Assembly (NCBI GenBank): GCA_964432835.1
Contig: CAYSPA010000002.1
Span: 1 to 47,626, forward strand
Direction of reading: 5' to 3'
Source: B18-G2 sp964432835
GTDB lineage: Archaea; Thermoplasmatota; E2; DHVEG-1; B18-G2
DNA length: 47,626 nucleotides
How positions within the stretch are numbered: position 1 is the stretch's first letter; the number at the start of each line of letters is the position of its first letter. Below the pieces are notes generated by a model that was given only the letters and a program-made list of their open reading frames with translations, ran no database searches and had not been told where the DNA came from. This document shows, piece after piece, positions 31,207 to 40,994 of the stretch. Position numbers and translations under genes: made by a program.

Positions 31207-31515
31207 ATGGCTCAAGATATGAAAAAGAAGAAATTCAACATCCTCGACCACGAGCTCGTACCAGAACACGTAATCCTATCCAAAGAGGAGGCGGAGGAAG
31301 TTCTCAAAAAATTCAACATCAAACCCGAGCAACTGCCAAAGATACTGACAACGGATCCCGTTGTGAAAGCCATAGGGGCAAAGAAGGGGGACATCATAAA
31401 GGTTATAAGAAAGAGCAAAACCGCTCTGAAATCTGTAGTGTACAGACTCGTTGTTGAGGAAAGTGAGATTTCACCTGCAAGAGATATATCCGCGGAGATG
31501 TTTGGAGAGGAGTGA
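31207..31515 (+). CDS. rpoH: RNA polymerase subunit H (Rpo5)
   Basis: The protein has 102 residues. FNILDHELVPEHVILSKEEA and LPKILTTDPVVKAIGAKKGD are the signature of archaeal RpoH, the C-terminal domain of eukaryotic Rpb5. The ATG at 31207 directly abuts GGGAGG. The ATG at 31219 has that site 12 bases upstream, and the family usually starts a few residues before FN-LDHEL, so 31219 is an alternative start. First protein gene of the polymerase operon; rpoB begins 4 bases after its stop. Confidence 0.95.
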   Translation: MAQDMKKKKFNILDHELVPEHVILSKEEAEEVLKKFNIKPEQLPKILTTDPVVKAIGAKKGDIIKVIRKSKTALKSVVYRLVVEESEISPARDISAEMFGEE

Positions 31516-31519
31516 GGGT

Positions 31520-34500
31520 ATGAGGGAATTGGTTGATGCTTTCTATAGAGAGAGGAGCATCGTAAACCACCAGATTGCATCCTATAATGATTTCCTGAGG
31601 AGGAGGTTGCAGAACATAATAAGCACAACAACCGTTGGCGAGGCGGGCGAGGGCGAGGAGACGGAAAGAGGTTTCATCTATCCGGAGATCGAGGGTTTCA
31701 AAATAAAACTCGGAAAGATAAAGGTTGGAAGACCGGAAGTAAAGGAAGCAGACGGTTCGGTGAGAGAGCTCTTTCCAATGGAGGCGAGGTTGAGAGACCT
31801 CGATTATGAGGCACCCATCTGGCTGGAATTTATTCCGATAAGAGACGGTGTGGAATATGAGCCCGAGATAGTGAGAATAGGCGAGCTACCAATAATGGTC
31901 AAATCCCTCGCATGCAACATCTCGAAAGAGGCTTTTGAAGAAAGAGAGGGGAGAGAACTGACGGATGAGGAATATAAGGAGCTCCTCATAAAAGCTCAGG
32001 AGGACCCACTTGATCCGGGTGGATATTTCATCAGTAACGGAACGGAGAGGGTGCTTGTAACCGTCGAAGACCTTGCTCCCAACAGGGTGCTGGTCGAGAA
32101 AGATACGCAGTATGGGACCGAGATAGAGGTTGCAAAGATATTTTCCCAGAAGGAAGGTTACAGGGCACTGACCGTCGTCGAAAAGAAGAGAGATGGTATT
32201 CTGATGGTCTCCCTGCCCACCACGTATGGACAGATACCGCTCATTATCTTGCTCAAGGCTCTCGGAATGGAAAACGATGAAGAGATAATGGATGTCATGG
32301 CAATGGAGCCGGAGCTGGAGCCATATGTGCTCGCAAATATAGAGGAATGTACGAATGAATACGGTATAACGAATCAGGAAGAGGCGATCGCATTCCTTGG
32401 CAAAAAATTTGCGGGGGGACAGGCCAGGGAGTACAGGATCAAAAGGGTGGAAACGATCCTGGACAAAAATCTCCTGCCCCATCTCGGAGACACTCCAGCC
32501 GATAGAATCACGAAGGCGGTTTTCATGGCGAGGATGGGAACGAGGGTTCTGGAACTGGCTCTCGGTCTGAGAGAACCCGATGATAAAGATCACTATGCAA
32601 ACAAGAGATTGAAACTCGCCGGAGACCTTATGGAAGATCTCTTCAGGGTTGCTTTCACCGCTCTGTGTAAGGATATAAAATATCAGATTGAAAGGGTTCA
32701 TGCCAAAGGAAAGGAGATAAGGATAAGTTCGTGCGTCAGGTCCGATGTTCTCACACAGAGGCTTCATCACGCCATAGCCACCGGAAACTGGGTCGGAGGG
32801 CGCGCCGGAATATCTCAGCTTCTCGATAGAACCAGCAACCTCTCCACCATCAGTCATCTGAGAAGGGTCACATCGCCCCTCGCCAGGTCACAGCCCCATT
32901 TCGAGGCGAGAGACCTTCATTCGACCCAGTGGGGAAGGTTGTGTCCGAATGAAACTCCCGAAGGACCAAACTGTGGTCTGGTGAAAAATCTCGCTTTAAC
33001 CGTTGACATATCCGAAGGGTATGACGAAAAAGAGGTTGAGAAGGTTCTGAGAGACTTGGGTCTGAAGGAGGTTACAAAGGAGACCAGGGGTTCAAGGGTG
33101 TATCTCAACGGTGATCTCATAGGAATACATCCCAATGGAAAGGAACTGGTTAAACAGTTGAGAGACAGGAGGAGGAAAGACCTCCTTCACCACGAGGTCA
33201 ATGTGTGCTACTATGAGGACTCAAACGATGTTGTGATAAACTGCGATAGCGGTAGATTAAGAAGACCCCTTCTCGTTGTGGAAAACGGAAAACTTCTGCT
33301 GACAAAACAGCATATCGAGGATTTGAAGAGTGGGAAAAAGAAATGGAGCGATCTCATAAAGGAAGGTATCGTGGAGTATCTGGATGCAGAAGAAGAGGAA
33401 AATGCATACATTGCCCTCAGCGAGGAGGAACTAACGCCGGAGCACACTCACATGGAAATTGATCCGATGTGCATACTCGGCGTAAGCGCCGGCCTGGTGC
33501 CGTATGCGGAACACAACTCTTCTCCGAGAATCACGATGGGGGCGGGTATGGGCAAGCAGGCTTTAGGTTTCTTCGCATCAAATTACCGTATAAGGTCTGA
33601 TACCAGGTCTCACCTTCTCCACTACCCGCAAGTCCCTCTGGTTCAGACTCATATAGCAAGATATGTGGGGCTTCTCGACAGACCCGCTGGTCAGAACTTC
33701 GTCGTTGCGGTTTTATCATACAAGGGCTACAACATGGAAGATGCTCTCATACTGAATAGAGCGAGCGTTGACAGGGGGCTGGCGAGGAGCACATTCTTCA
33801 GAACATACAGCGCGGAGGAGAGGAGATATCCGGGTGGTCAGGAGGACAGATTCGAGATACCAAAACCCGGAGAGTGCAGGGGTGTCAGAAGCGAGGAGGA
33901 ATACGGGAATCTTGACGAAGATGGTCTCATATATCCAGAATGTGTGGTAAACAGCGACGATGTTCTCATCGGAAAGACATCTCCACCCAGATTTATAGAG
34001 GAGCCAACAGATTTTCTCACGCCTCAGAAGAGAAGGGAAACCTCGGTCACCGTCCAGCACGGAGAGAGGGGAATAGTCGATAAGGTTATGCTCTCCGAGT
34101 CGGTGAGTGGGGCAAGGATGGTCAAGATAAAAGTCAGGGATGAAAGAATTCCCGAGCTCGGGGATAAATTCGCATCAAAACATGGCCAGAAAGGCGTTGT
34201 TGGGTATATAGCACCCCCGGAGGATATGCCTTTCAACGAGGAAGGTATATCCCCCGACCTTATAATCAATCCCCACGCCATCCCGAGCAGAATGACCGTG
34301 GGACACGTTTTGGAGATGATAGGGGGGAAGGTGGCAGCCCTGGAGGGGAGGTTCGTAGATGGTACCCCGTTCAGTGGTGAGCCAGAGGAAGTCTTGAGAA
34401 AGGCACTGATTGCGAATGGTTTCAAGCACACCGGAAAGGAGGTACTTTACGATGGAGAGACCGGAAAAGCATATGAGTGTGATATATTTGTTGGCTGCAT

Positions 34501-34894
34501 ATATTACCAGAAGTTACATCACATGGTTGCGGGCAAGATGCACGCGAGGAGCAGGGGACCCGTGCAGATTCTTACAAAACAACCGACGGAGGGCAGGTCA
34601 AGGGAGGGAGGATTGAGATTTGGAGAGATGGAGAGAGACTGTCTGATAGGTCATGGGGCATCCATGGTCATAAAGGACAGATTGCTGGATGAATCCGATT
34701 TGACGGTGAAGTACATTTGTAACAACTGTGGACACATAGCTATAGTCGACAGGCACGGGAAGCTGAAATGCCCGGTGTGCGGAGACAAAGCGGAGATTTA
34801 CCCGGTGGAGATGAGTTACGCCTTCAAATTACTCCTTGATGAGCTCAAGTCCATGTGTATAGCTCCAAGATTGAGACTCGAATCCCTGGTGTGA
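31520..34894 (+). CDS. rpoB: RNA polymerase subunit B (Rpo2), unsplit
   Basis: The protein has 1124 residues from the ATG at 31520 (MRELVDAFYRERSIVNHQIA), 4 bases after rpoH; the frame is open further upstream inside rpoH. The whole second-largest subunit is one chain: fork and Rif-like region (HSTQWGRLCPNETPEGPNCG), EDALILNRASVDRG, hybrid-binding GDKFASKHGQKGVVGYI and C-terminal zinc ribbon CNNCGHIA with CPVCGD. Methanogens, haloarchaea and Archaeoglobus have this gene split into B'' and B'. The unsplit form is found in Thermoplasmata, Thermococci and the TACK archaea, a useful lineage clue. Starts of rpoB and rpoA1 are closely spaced. Confidence 0.98.
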   Translation: MRELVDAFYRERSIVNHQIASYNDFLRRRLQNIISTTTVGEAGEGEETERGFIYPEIEGFKIKLGKIKVGRPEVKEADGSVRELFPMEARLRDLDYEAPIWLEFIPIRDGVEYEPEIVRIGELPIMVKSLACNISKEAFEEREGRELTDEEYKELLIKAQEDPLDPGGYFISNGTERVLVTVEDLAPNRVLVEKDTQYGTEIEVAKIFSQKEGYRALTVVEKKRDGILMVSLPTTYGQIPLIILLKALGMENDEEIMDVMAMEPELEPYVLANIEECTNEYGITNQEEAIAFLGKKFAGGQAREYRIKRVETILDKNLLPHLGDTPADRITKAVFMARMGTRVLELALGLREPDDKDHYANKRLKLAGDLMEDLFRVAFTALCKDIKYQIERVHAKGKEIRISSCVRSDVLTQRLHHAIATGNWVGGRAGISQLLDRTSNLSTISHLRRVTSPLARSQPHFEARDLHSTQWGRLCPNETPEGPNCGLVKNLALTVDISEGYDEKEVEKVLRDLGLKEVTKETRGSRVYLNGDLIGIHPNGKELVKQLRDRRRKDLLHHEVNVCYYEDSNDVVINCDSGRLRRPLLVVENGKLLLTKQHIEDLKSGKKKWSDLIKEGIVEYLDAEEEENAYIALSEEELTPEHTHMEIDPMCILGVSAGLVPYAEHNSSPRITMGAGMGKQALGFFASNYRIRSDTRSHLLHYPQVPLVQTHIARYVGLLDRPAGQNFVVAVLSYKGYNMEDALILNRASVDRGLARSTFFRTYSAEERRYPGGQEDRFEIPKPGECRGVRSEEEYGNLDEDGLIYPECVVNSDDVLIGKTSPPRFIEEPTDFLTPQKRRETSVTVQHGERGIVDKVMLSESVSGARMVKIKVRDERIPELGDKFASKHGQKGVVGYIAPPEDMPFNEEGISPDLIINPHAIPSRMTVGHVLEMIGGKVAALEGRFVDGTPFSGEPEEVLRKALIANGFKHTGKEVLYDGETGKAYECDIFVGCIYYQKLHHMVAGKMHARSRGPVQILTKQPTEGRSREGGLRFGEMERDCLIGHGASMVIKDRLLDESDLTVKYICNNCGHIAIVDRHGKLKCPVCGDKAEIYPVEMSYAFKLLLDELKSMCIAPRLRLESLV

Positions 34895-34900
34895 TGGAGT

Positions 34901-37573
34901 ATGGTGGAGACGGGCGTAACAAAGAAGATAGGAAAGATAGAGTTCGGTGTGCTATCTCCGACAGAGATAAGAAAGATGAGTGCAACCAAGGTTATAACGG
35001 CAGACACCTACGATGATGATGGTTTCCCCATACCGATGGGGTTGATGGACCCGAGGCTCGGTGTTATAGAGCCGGGACTCAGATGTAAAACCTGTGGATT
35101 GAGAGCGGGGAAGGATGGTTGCCCCGGTCATTTTGGACATATAGACCTCGCGATGCCCGTCATCCACGTTGGTTTCGTGAAGGAGATAAGGGATTGTCTC
35201 AGGGTAACGTGCAGAAACTGTGGAAGAATCATCCTTCCGGATGAGAGAATAGAATATTACAAAAAATTGAGAGAGAATTACATAAAAGAGGGGAAGGATA
35301 CCAGCTACATACTGAAGGCTATCATAAACGAGGTGAAGGACGTCGAGAAATGCCCCAGATGTGGCAGAGAGATTGGAAAGATAGAGCTGGATAAACCGAC
35401 GACTTTTAGAGAAAATGGTAAAAAACTGACGCCCGCAGAGATAAGGGAGTGGCTCGAAAAAATCCCCGACGAGGACCTGCCATTGCTCGATATAGAGAAA
35501 AAGGCAGCGAGACCGGAGTGGTTCGTCTTAACCGTATTGCCTGTCCCGCCAGTTACGGTCAGACCATCCGTGACTCTGGAGACCGGAGAAAGAAGCGAGG
35601 ATGACCTGACACATAAACTCGTGGATATCATAAGGATAAACCAGAGGTTGCAGGAGAACAGGGACGCCGGCGCCCCTCAACTTATAGTGGAAGATCTGTG
35701 GGAACTGCTCCAGTACCATGTGACCACATATCTGGATAACCAGACATCGGGAATACCTCCAGCCAGGCACAGGTCGGGAAGACCCCTCAAGACCCTCGCT
35801 CAGAGATTGAAAGGCAAGGAGGGTAGATTCAGGAGTAACCTATCTGGTAAAAGAGTCAACTTCTCCGCGAGAACCGTGATATCCCCGGATCCCAACCTGA
35901 GTATAAACGAGGTTGGTGTGCCCGTTGATATGGCAAGGGAGCTGACCGTCCCGGTGAAGGTCACCGAGCATAACATAGAATGGTGCAGGATGATGGTGAG
36001 AAGGGGTTCGAACCCAACGACGGAGAGGGGAGAATACATACCGGGAGTGAATTATGTCATAAGAGAAAGAGGCGGTATAAGACAGCGAATAAAGGTCACT
36101 GAAAAGAATAAAGACGATCTGGCAGAAAAACTCGAGGAGGGAATGATCATAGAGAGACAGTTGATGGATGGAGATATCGTGCTTTTCAACAGACAGCCTT
36201 CTCTGCACAGGATGTCCATGATGGGGCATAAGGTGAGAATCGTTCCCTTCAAGACCTTCAGGTTTAATCTCGCGGTATGTCCGCCGTATAATGCGGATTT
36301 CGATGGAGATGAGATGAATCTGCACGTGCTGCAGGGCGAGGAGGCGAGGGCGGAGGCGGAGATTCTGCTAAAGGTTCAGGAGCACATACTTTCCCCGAGA
36401 TTTGGAGGACCCATAATAGGTGCCATTCATGACCACATTTCCGGTTGTTTCCTTCTCACGTATGGGGATAGGAAAATCCCCCTTGATGATGCGGCGAGGA
36501 TTCTGTCCAACGTGCCCGATAAGGAGAGGCTTCCCAAGATACATACCGACGAGAAAGGTAAGAGATTCGTTTACGGAAAGGACATATTCAGTACTATTCT
36601 TCCAAAAGACTTGACCATCTCGTTCCCCGCAAAGATCTGTTCCCATCCGCCTCTGGATGATCCAAAGAAATGCCCGACAAAGACCTGTGTGATAATCGAG
36701 AGAGGTGTTCTCAAACAGGGAGTGATAGACGAGAATGCAATAGGTGCGTTCAAGGGTATAATAATAGACAGGATAGTCAGACAGAAAGGCGTCGATGCTG
36801 CGCGTAAATTCATCGACCAGGTCACGAGGCTCGGTATAGCGGCGATAAGCACCTTTGGTTTTACGGTGGGTATAGATGAGGAGGATATACCCGTAGAGGC
36901 GCAGAGGAAAATCGAGGAGGGTATAGAGAAAGCCAAAGAGAAGATCGATCAGCTTATAGAGATTTACAAGAGGGGTGAACTCGAACCCCTGCCCGGAAGA
37001 AGCTTGGAAGAAACCCTCGAGATGGAGATAATGAGGGTCACTGGAAAGGCAAGGGATATGGCTGGAGAGATAGCAAGTAAGTATCTCGGTCTGAACAACA
37101 GCTCCGTTATCATGGCGAGGTCCGGTGCGAGGGGTAGTATGCTCAACCTATCTCAAATGGCGGGATGTGTGGGACAGCAGGCGGTAAGGGGAGAAAGGAT
37201 TCACAGAGGGTACAGGGGAAGAACATTACCGCATTTCAAAGAGGGTGACATCGGAGCGGAGGCGAAGGGTTTCGTTTCATCGAGTTATAAGAAGGGATTA
37301 TCGCCAACCGAATACTTCTTCCACTCAATGGGAGGTAGAGAGGGTCTCGTCGATACCGCAGTTAGAACATCGAGGTCTGGATACATGCAGAGGAGATTGA
37401 TAAACGCCCTGGAAAACCTGAAGGTGGAGGAGGATATCAGCGTGAGGGATACCGATGGAGCAATTATACAGTTCGTCTACGGAGAAGATGGGATAGACCC
37501 GACAAAAAGCGCACATGGTAAAGCTGTAGATTTTGGTAAGATAGTGACCGAGATAAAAGGAGGGTGTAAGTGA
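34901..37573 (+). CDS. rpoA1: RNA polymerase subunit A' (Rpo1N)
   Basis: The protein has 890 residues. It has an N-terminal zinc site (CKTCG, then CPGHFGHIDL), a second Cys set (CRNCG with CPRCG), the clamp region LSGKRVNFSARTVISPDPNL, and the catalytic magnesium site NADFDGDEMNLH at 464-475 (D466, D468, D470). It ends in the bridge-helix/trigger-loop region ahead of the archaeal split, with SGYMQRRLINALENLKVEED and DGIDPTKS near the C-terminus. The rest of the subunit is rpoA2, whose start follows immediately. No intein. Confidence 0.98.
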   Translation: MVETGVTKKIGKIEFGVLSPTEIRKMSATKVITADTYDDDGFPIPMGLMDPRLGVIEPGLRCKTCGLRAGKDGCPGHFGHIDLAMPVIHVGFVKEIRDCLRVTCRNCGRIILPDERIEYYKKLRENYIKEGKDTSYILKAIINEVKDVEKCPRCGREIGKIELDKPTTFRENGKKLTPAEIREWLEKIPDEDLPLLDIEKKAARPEWFVLTVLPVPPVTVRPSVTLETGERSEDDLTHKLVDIIRINQRLQENRDAGAPQLIVEDLWELLQYHVTTYLDNQTSGIPPARHRSGRPLKTLAQRLKGKEGRFRSNLSGKRVNFSARTVISPDPNLSINEVGVPVDMARELTVPVKVTEHNIEWCRMMVRRGSNPTTERGEYIPGVNYVIRERGGIRQRIKVTEKNKDDLAEKLEEGMIIERQLMDGDIVLFNRQPSLHRMSMMGHKVRIVPFKTFRFNLAVCPPYNADFDGDEMNLHVLQGEEARAEAEILLKVQEHILSPRFGGPIIGAIHDHISGCFLLTYGDRKIPLDDAARILSNVPDKERLPKIHTDEKGKRFVYGKDIFSTILPKDLTISFPAKICSHPPLDDPKKCPTKTCVIIERGVLKQGVIDENAIGAFKGIIIDRIVRQKGVDAARKFIDQVTRLGIAAISTFGFTVGIDEEDIPVEAQRKIEEGIEKAKEKIDQLIEIYKRGELEPLPGRSLEETLEMEIMRVTGKARDMAGEIASKYLGLNNSSVIMARSGARGSMLNLSQMAGCVGQQAVRGERIHRGYRGRTLPHFKEGDIGAEAKGFVSSSYKKGLSPTEYFFHSMGGREGLVDTAVRTSRSGYMQRRLINALENLKVEEDISVRDTDGAIIQFVYGEDGIDPTKSAHGKAVDFGKIVTEIKGGCK

Positions 37574-37575
37574 GT

Positions 37576-38748
37576 ATGGCGAAGAATGCACCCTCAAAAG
37601 AGGATATTCTCAAAAGGATAGCCAAATACATCAAGAAAAAGAAATACTTCCTTCCACCGGGTGTGCAGGAAGAGATGGCGGAATGGATTATCAATGAGAA
37701 GTTGTTTGATAAGATAGAGGAATTTGTGGACAGAACCTTTGAGCAGTACCGCACAAATATGATAGAGCCCGCGGAGGCTTGTGGCATAGTGGCTGCGCAG
37801 AGTATAGGAGAGCCCGGTACGCAGATGACGATGAGAACCTTTCACTATGCGGGTGTGGCGGAGATAAACGTTACCCTCGGTTTGCCGAGACTTATAGAGA
37901 TAGTGGACGCTAGATCCACGCCGTCGACCCCCATGATGACCATCTATCTGGAAGGCGCGTACAGGGTTAATGCGGAGATGGCACAGAAGATAGCAAACAA
38001 GATAGAGATGACGAGGTTACAGGATATAGCGGACTTTCGCCTCGATATAGAGAATATCGTGATATATGTGGATATAGATGAAAAAAGCATAGCTCGCAGA
38101 GATATCAAAAGAGAGGACATCATAGATAAGATCAAGAAAATCAAGAGGATTAGGGTCGAGGAAGAGAATGGAAGTTTAAAGGTTATCCCCGAGGAACCCA
38201 GTTATAAGGGTCTCCTCATGCTCGCCGAGAATCTGAAAAAACTCAAAATAAAAGGCATAGATGGGATAGAGAGGGTCATCATAAGAAATGAGCCGGGAGA
38301 AGGATACGTGATTTACACGGAGGGTAGCAATCTAGAGGAGGTTCTGCAGATCGAGGGTGTCGATTCAAGGAGAACGAGAACCAACGATATACAGTCCGTT
38401 GCCAGGGTGCTTGGAATAGAGGCTGCAAGAAATATGATAATAGAAGAGGCTCACAACACCCTGATGGAGCAGGGTTTGCACGTTGATATAAGGCATATCA
38501 TGCTGGTTGCAGATATAATGACGGTTGATGGCACGGTGAGAGCCATAGGAAGACATGGGGTCAGTGGAGAGAAGAGCTCTGTACTATCGAGAGCTGCCTT
38601 CGAGATTACGGTGAATCATCTCCTCAGAGCGGCGAGAAAGGGAGAAGTCGATGAGCTCAAGGGAGTCGCAGAAAATATTATAGTGGGACAACCTATAACT
38701 GTTGGAACGGGAGCCATTAAATTGGCGATGGGCAGAAGGAGGAAGTGA
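37576..38748 (+). CDS. rpoA2: RNA polymerase subunit A'' (Rpo1C)
   Basis: The protein has 390 residues from the ATG at 37576, which has GGAGGGTG 9 bases upstream; a GTG at 37570 overlaps the rpoA1 stop and is an alternative start. The trigger-loop/jaw signature EPAEACGIVAAQSIGEPGTQ is followed by MTMRTFHYAGVAEINVTLGL. The C-terminal half has VDGTVRAIGRHGVSGEKSSV. Normal length for archaeal A''. Fourth gene of the operon. Confidence 0.97.
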   Translation: MAKNAPSKEDILKRIAKYIKKKKYFLPPGVQEEMAEWIINEKLFDKIEEFVDRTFEQYRTNMIEPAEACGIVAAQSIGEPGTQMTMRTFHYAGVAEINVTLGLPRLIEIVDARSTPSTPMMTIYLEGAYRVNAEMAQKIANKIEMTRLQDIADFRLDIENIVIYVDIDEKSIARRDIKREDIIDKIKKIKRIRVEEENGSLKVIPEEPSYKGLLMLAENLKKLKIKGIDGIERVIIRNEPGEGYVIYTEGSNLEEVLQIEGVDSRRTRTNDIQSVARVLGIEAARNMIIEEAHNTLMEQGLHVDIRHIMLVADIMTVDGTVRAIGRHGVSGEKSSVLSRAAFEITVNHLLRAARKGEVDELKGVAENIIVGQPITVGTGAIKLAMGRRRK

Positions 38749-38752
38749 GAGC

Positions 38753-39055
38753 ATGCCGATGGATGTGGAGAGAGCTTTCAAATCCCTGATGAAGGAGGGT
38801 AAGGTCATCATAGGACTGAGGAAAACAAAGAGAGCTTTGATGGAGAGAAAGGCAAAGATGATCGTGATAGCAAACAACTGTCCGGAAAAGGAAGAGGTCG
38901 AAAGAATCGCCGCCGATAACAACATACCGGTATACAGGTTCCAACGAAAGGGTGTAGACCTCGGTGCAACCTGTGGCAAACCCTTCTCGATATCGGTTTT
39001 TGCCGTTATCGATGAGGGAAAGGTGGACCTGCAGAAACTACTCAAAGAGAGTTAG
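38753..39055 (+). CDS. rpl30e: Ribosomal protein L30e
   Basis: The protein has 100 residues from the ATG at 38753, 4 bases after rpoA2, behind AGGAGGA; a Met two codons on is possible. Matches eL30: FKSLMKEGKVIIGLRKTKRA, AKMIVIANNCPEKEEVERIA and VDLGATCGKPFSISVFAVID. It is an L7Ae-fold RNA-binding protein of the large subunit. The place between rpoA2 and nusA is standard in archaea. Confidence 0.95.
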   Translation: MPMDVERAFKSLMKEGKVIIGLRKTKRALMERKAKMIVIANNCPEKEEVERIAADNNIPVYRFQRKGVDLGATCGKPFSISVFAVIDEGKVDLQKLLKES

Positions 39056-39058
39056 AAA

Positions 39059-39484
39059 ATGGCGGAGAGGGTAATATCAAACGATGATATGCAGAGAATA
39101 AGGTTAGCCACATCTATAACCAAGGCGGATGTGATAGATTGCATCGAAGATGATGATACCATAGTTTTCGTCGTGAGCAAAGGTTTCCTCGGCATGGCGA
39201 TAGGCAAAAATGCGAGGAATATAGAGAAGCTCAAGGAGATTCTGAAAAAGAACGTGAGATTCATCGAGATAGACGATGATGAAAGAAAGTTTGTGTCAAA
39301 TCTTTTCAAACCATTTAAAGTGGATGATGTTGTCATAGAGAAGGTTGGAAACAAAAATGTGGCGAAGATAAAGGTTTCGCAAGCCGAAAAATCAAAGATT
39401 ATAGGGAGAGGGGGTAAGAACGTCAGATTGGCAAGGATGGTGGCACAGAGACATTCGTCCATAGACGATATACAGATCGAGTGA
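39059..39484 (+). CDS. nusA: Archaeal NusA-like transcription factor
   Basis: The protein has 141 residues: two KH domains with no S1 or RNA-polymerase-binding domain, as usual for archaeal NusA. The KH loops are GMAIGKNARNIEKLK and KIIGRGGKNVRLAR. It binds RNA; its role in termination or antitermination in archaea is not settled. It starts 3 bases after rpl30e and is the last gene of the polymerase operon here. In many archaea rps12, rps7 and the elongation-factor genes follow; they are absent downstream. Confidence 0.94.
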   Translation: MAERVISNDDMQRIRLATSITKADVIDCIEDDDTIVFVVSKGFLGMAIGKNARNIEKLKEILKKNVRFIEIDDDERKFVSNLFKPFKVDDVVIEKVGNKNVAKIKVSQAEKSKIIGRGGKNVRLARMVAQRHSSIDDIQIE

Positions 39485-39548
39485 ATTTGGGGTTAAAAAA
39501 TCGAAAAACTATAAGTTTCTTTCAGATATTCAGCGTGGGGGTAGGAAC

Positions 39549-40994
39549 TTGAGGATAAAGGAGCATCCCATTCTGAGCTTCGAGAGAGGCAGAAAAGTTC
39601 ACTTCTACTTTAATGGAAAGAAAATCTACGGATATGAAAACGAGAGCATCGCGGCGGCGCTGATCGCGAATGGCATCACACAGCTATCCAAAAGTCTAAA
39701 ATACAACAGACCGAGGGGATTTTTCTGTGGAATAGGAAAATGCGCCTCCTGCAGAATGAGAGTCGATGGGGTTCCAAATGTAAGAACGTGCATAGAGAGA
39801 GTGAGAGAGGGGATGAAGGTAGAGACACAGGAACCCCTCGCGGAACTTCCCTCGAAAGAGTTCGATGATAAGGGAATCGATACGCTGGAATGTGACGTTC
39901 TCGTTATCGGTGGAGGTCCCGCCGGGATGTGCGCCTCTTTAGAGGCATCAAAATACGGTGCGGATGTTATCATAGTCGATGAAAACCTCAGGCTGGGTGG
40001 ACAGCTCATAAAGCAGACGCACAAATTTTTTGGCTCCAGACACGAGATGGCGGGAAAGAGGGGAATAGATATAGCAAGGGAACTCGAGAAAGAGATAGTC
40101 GAAAATAGAAGGATAAGGGTTTTTCTCAAATCCTCTGTTTTTGGCTATTACGAAAGTGACCATGGGCACCTCTTCGGGATGGCCCAGAGACTGGATGACA
40201 TGAGCGAAAAAGTGTACAAAGTAAAGTGCAAAAGCGCGGTCATAGCAAGCGGAGCATCGGAAAACTTCTTGGTGTTTCCAAACAACGACCTTCCCGGCGT
40301 CTACGGCGCCGGCGGGGTGCAGACGCTCGTAAATGTGTATGGCGTCCTGCCCGGAAAAAAGGTCCTTATGGTGGGTTCTGGAAATGTTGGTCTCATAGTT
40401 TCCTACCAGTTATTACAGGCAGGTATGGAAGTAAAGGCGGTTGTCGAGGCTCTGCCAAAGATAGGTGGATACTTCGTTCATGCTGCAAAGCTCAGAAGAT
40501 TTGGTGTACCCATATATGTCTCTCATACCGTGAAGGAGGTTCACGGAGAAGATAAGGTCGAGGGTGCAACGATAGTGAAGATTGATGAGAACTGGAAGGA
40601 GATTCCCGGAACCGAGAAGAGGATAGATTGTGATGTCGTCTGCCTTGCGGTCGGTCTTTCTCCCTCGGTTAGAGTCGTATCACTCACCGGGGCGGATATA
40701 AGATACATTCCCGAGGCTGGAGGATATGTGGCGATTCACGACGATTGTATGGAAACGACAAGAAGAGGCATATTTGTGGCGGGAGATTTATCTGGAATAG
40801 AAGAGGCATCCATCGCCATGCTGGAGGGAAAGCTCGCTGGTCTGTACTCCGCAAAGAGGGCTGGAAAGGATGTGGATGAAGATAAAGCGAATGAATACAG
40901 AAAAAGGCTCGAGGAGCTGAGAGCGGGACCGTTTGGAGAAAGAGGCAGGTTGGCGAAGGAGAAAATCGGGAGGTTGTGGAGGGAATGCCATTAA
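39549..40994 (+). CDS. Amino-acid dehydrogenase complex, FAD/NAD(P)- and [2Fe-2S]-subunit (PDH1 alpha / HcnAB-like)
   Basis: The protein has 481 residues and starts at a TTG behind GGGGGTAGGAA; a TATA-like CTATAAGT lies near 39509. The N-terminal domain is ferredoxin-like, with C60, C65, C68 and C81 for a [2Fe-2S] cluster (as in HcnA/SoxA). A two-dinucleotide-fold oxidoreductase follows: GGGPAG at 121-126 for FAD and VGSGNVGLIV near 275 for a second nucleotide, then GIFVAGDLSGIEEASIAM. Size and domain order match the alpha subunit of archaeal dye-linked L-proline dehydrogenase complexes (PDH1). It overlaps the next gene by 10 bases. The substrate could be L-proline, sarcosine or hydroxyproline. 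Confidence 0.85.
   Translation: MRIKEHPILSFERGRKVHFYFNGKKIYGYENESIAAALIANGITQLSKSLKYNRPRGFFCGIGKCASCRMRVDGVPNVRTCIERVREGMKVETQEPLAELPSKEFDDKGIDTLECDVLVIGGGPAGMCASLEASKYGADVIIVDENLRLGGQLIKQTHKFFGSRHEMAGKRGIDIARELEKEIVENRRIRVFLKSSVFGYYESDHGHLFGMAQRLDDMSEKVYKVKCKSAVIASGASENFLVFPNNDLPGVYGAGGVQTLVNVYGVLPGKKVLMVGSGNVGLIVSYQLLQAGMEVKAVVEALPKIGGYFVHAAKLRRFGVPIYVSHTVKEVHGEDKVEGATIVKIDENWKEIPGTEKRIDCDVVCLAVGLSPSVRVVSLTGADIRYIPEAGGYVAIHDDCMETTRRGIFVAGDLSGIEEASIAMLEGKLAGLYSAKRAGKDVDEDKANEYRKRLEELRAGPFGERGRLAKEKIGRLWRECH

Noticed and set aside
31886..32857. 323-codon antisense open frame inside rpoB
   Set aside because: It is a shadow of rpoB: no conserved motif, no promoter or ribosome site, and the opposite strand is fully explained.
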